Source: Thermoleophilia bacterium (lineage in GTDB: Bacteria; Actinomycetota; Thermoleophilia; Gaiellales; Gaiellaceae). From it: a stretch of DNA of 42,079 nt. Within the stretch, counting starts at the first letter, position 1, and each line of letters opens with the position of its first letter. A program made the position numbers and the translations under genes. The stretch covers positions 1-42,079 of the forward strand of contig JAOUHF010000009.1 in NCBI GenBank assembly GCA_029865325.1, written 5' to 3'. The notes beneath the pieces are model-generated. The model ran no database searches and was not told where the DNA came from. It worked only from the letters and a program-made list of their open reading frames with translations. Positions 40,941 to 42,079 of this stretch are shown here, piece by piece.

Positions 40941-41323
40941 ACGACGAGTACGGCTACGGGCTCTGGGTGCTGGTGGTGGTGAATTCGCTGATCTTCATCG
41001 CGTTTGCCGCGAGCTTCTTCCACCCCCGCTCGAGCCGCGACTGGCGCGTACTGGGCGGGTTCTCGGCCTTCATCGTCGCGCTCTTCACCGAGATGTTCGG
41101 CTATCCCCTGACCGTCTACCTGCTCACGGGGCCACTCGGCGGAATCGTCCCCGGAGTCGATCTCAGCCACAACGCAGGTCACCTGTGGACCGATCTCATC
41201 GGCTGGAAGGGCGATCCGCACGTGAGCCCGTTCCACCTCGCGAGCTACGCCTTCATCATCGGGGGCTTCTGGCTGATCGCCGCCGGCTGGCGGGGCTCCT
41301 TGGCGTTTCTGAGGCCACCATGA
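40937..41323 (+). CDS. Isoprenylcysteine carboxyl methyltransferase-like protein, truncated
   Basis: A 128-residue membrane protein with about four helices. YGLWVLVVVNSLIFIAF, FIVALFTEMFGYPLTVYL and SHNAGHLW are the N-terminal part of the ICMT-like family common beside copper genes in actinobacteria. Full members are near 200 residues and carry the SAM-binding RHPxYxG part at the end; here the homologous sequence ends near base 41295 and is replaced by other DNA. The catalytic half is therefore missing. The start overlaps the OLD-like stop (ATGA). Confidence 0.78.
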   Translation: MNDEYGYGLWVLVVVNSLIFIAFAASFFHPRSSRDWRVLGGFSAFIVALFTEMFGYPLTVYLLTGPLGGIVPGVDLSHNAGHLWTDLIGWKGDPHVSPFHLASYAFIIGGFWLIAAGWRGSLAFLRPP

Positions 41324-41520
41324 GCTCCTGGATGAACGGGAAGTCGACGCCCTCGCTCGCGAAGGCAATCGACATTGCTGGCCTCTTCCAGATCAGCACT
41401 GATCGATTGATGGGCGCGGAATTCGCCGACCTGCTCGCAAACGAGCTCGCCAATCCTGAGCGTTTCGAAAAGGTCGAGACCCGTGTCAAGCGTGGAAGGT
41501 CGAAGCTGAAATCCGTGTGA
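41320..41520 (+). pseudogene. Truncated XRE-family regulator (second half of HTH retained)
   Basis: The 66-residue frame from ATG 41320 and the residues just upstream (LLGVSEATMSSWMNGKSTPSL) give helix 3 of a Cro/CI-type HTH and the following helix (AKAIDIAGLFQISTDRLMG). The first half of the HTH is absent: upstream the DNA is the ICMT-like gene in another frame. The break lies near 41295-41305. The new ATG overlaps the ICMT-like stop, so the fragment may still be translated but should not bind DNA normally. Confidence 0.65.
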
Positions 41521-41882
41521 CGAACGGCAGTCCCAACGATCGATGGGAAGACTGGTTCGCGGACCCACCGCAGGACGACCCAGATACGGAGCGCTTCAAG
41601 TGGGGATGGAACAGCGCCGACGGCGAAGTCATATGGAGGGTCGGTGGTCCTGGGGACGGTTTTCCAGCCCATGTCGAAGAGCTGAAATCGGCGTGGGGGA
41701 GGGAACCGAGTCTGGCAGCCGGGGATGCCATCGGCGCCGCCACCTACGTGCCCGCTCGAGCACCTGAAGCCGCCGTCGTTGTCGTCGATGTCTACTACGA
41801 AGGCACGGTCCCGGCTCGAATCGTCGACTGGTTTCGATCCGCGTTCCCAGACGCTCAACTTCGCGTCGCGGGGGGAGAATAA
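41517..41882 (+). CDS. Hypothetical protein downstream of the XRE fragment
   Basis: A 121-residue soluble acidic protein starting at GTG in a GTGA overlap with the XRE fragment. WEDWFADPPQDDPDTERFKW, IWRVGGPGDGFPAHVEEL and AAVVVVDVYY are visible; the DGFPAHVEEL segment reads like a conserved motif of a small family but I cannot name it. Coupling to an XRE gene suggests a toxin-antitoxin-like partner originally; this is not shown. Confidence 0.55.
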   Translation: MTNGSPNDRWEDWFADPPQDDPDTERFKWGWNSADGEVIWRVGGPGDGFPAHVEELKSAWGREPSLAAGDAIGAATYVPARAPEAAVVVVDVYYEGTVPARIVDWFRSAFPDAQLRVAGGE

Positions 41883-41941
41883 GAGGCGACAGACCGGTCG
41901 CACAGTGGGGTAGAATCACGCCGAATTACGCGCTTTTCCAA

Positions 41942-41954
41942 CAGTTGGGAGAGC
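41942..41954 (+). repeat. Extra copy of the tRNA-Val D-arm
   Basis: CAGTTGGGAGAGC is identical to positions 42014-42026 and 19800-19812, without any other tRNA part around it. Confidence 0.55.
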
Positions 41955-42000
41955 GTAGAATGTTAAGAATGCGTTAAAGTGCCTGCAAATCGGCACAATT

Positions 42001-42027
42001 GGGGCGGTTAGCTCAGTTGGGAGAGCA
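42001..42027 (+). repeat. Right copy of 27-nt direct repeat
   Basis: Identical to 19787-19813; forms the 5' part of the intact tRNA-Val. Confidence 0.85.
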
Positions 42028-42074
42028 CCAGCTCGACAAGCTGGGGGTCACTGGTTCGAGCCCAGTACCGCCCA
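42002..42074 (+). tRNA. tRNA-Val (anticodon GAC)
   Basis: A complete 73-nt cloverleaf: acceptor GGGCGGT pairs with ACCGCCC, D-arm GCTC/GAGC, anticodon stem CCAGC/GCTGG with loop TCGACAA (anticodon GAC), T-arm ACTGG/CCAGT with loop TTCGAGC, discriminator A. No CCA is encoded; ATTTTG follows. GAC reads GUC and GUU valine codons. Confidence 0.97.
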
Positions 42075-42079
42075 TTTTG

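Noticed and set aside
41979-41996. Hairpin GTGCC/GGCAC before the intact tRNA as terminator
   Set aside because: Five-bp stem with an eight-base loop and no T run; weak.
19787-42027. Conventional integration at a tRNA 3' end
   Set aside because: The duplicated part is the 5' end, and the fragment lies on the upstream side, which is opposite to the usual attL/attR layout; reported as unusual instead.

Overview
This window is high-GC bacterial chromosome with many GTG starts, several apparently leaderless genes (a TAnnnT box 6 to 8 nt before GTG), a PcrA-type helicase and an Eis-like acetyltransferase. That combination suggests an actinobacterium, most likely of the Thermoleophilia (Gaiellales/Solirubrobacterales-like). 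The placement is an inference from gene content and style; there is no rRNA or marker gene here to prove it.

Positions 1-19750 look like ordinary chromosome. A truncated secreted subtilase is followed by a potassium/permease block: two APC-type permeases fused to universal-stress domains with a 59-residue membrane protein between them, a lone KTN protein and a TrkA on the + strand, facing a TrkA-TrkH-TrkH operon on the - strand. Next come a PQQ-type sugar dehydrogenase, a small operon (VanZ-like, HAD-like, coiled coil), a cobalamin riboswitch with a BtuF-BtuC-BtuD transporter, then pcrA and a GNAT gene that probably starts at CTG inside the pcrA stop.

Positions 19788-42074 are accessory DNA lying between a 5' fragment of a tRNA-Val gene (19788) and a complete tRNA-Val(GAC) gene (42002). 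The two share a 27-nt direct repeat. The left part holds about 700 bp of non-coding DNA with three dispersed 25-nt repeats, an AbiEi/AbiEii toxin-antitoxin pair, a Fic AMPylase with palindromes upstream, a monooxygenase, and the decayed remains of a tyrosine recombinase and a lipoprotein gene.

Positions 24491-41323 form a probable copper and envelope-redox island: a BNR protein, an NlpC/P60 hydrolase, a multicopper oxidase, two cupredoxin-like proteins, a NarX/NarL-type two-component pair, a CcdA/redoxin/glutaredoxin set, two back-to-back OmpR-type two-component systems, a Met-rich PepSY-like protein, a SHOCT protein, small His-rich membrane proteins, an OLD-like ATPase/TOPRIM protein and a truncated isoprenylcysteine methyltransferase-like protein. 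Six copies of a direct-repeat operator (TTCA repeated with an 11-bp period, best form nTTCACnGGnnCTTCA) lie mostly upstream of these genes and appear to join them into one regulon. The right end carries a truncated XRE regulator fused at a junction near 41300, an unknown protein, an extra D-arm fragment and the intact tRNA-Val.

Working model: the multicopper oxidase, cupredoxins and Met-rich protein bind or oxidise copper outside the membrane, CcdA and its partners pass thiol electrons outward, and the two-component systems sense the stress and switch on the set through the repeated operator. The function as a whole is inference; the families and the operator repeats are visible in the sequence.
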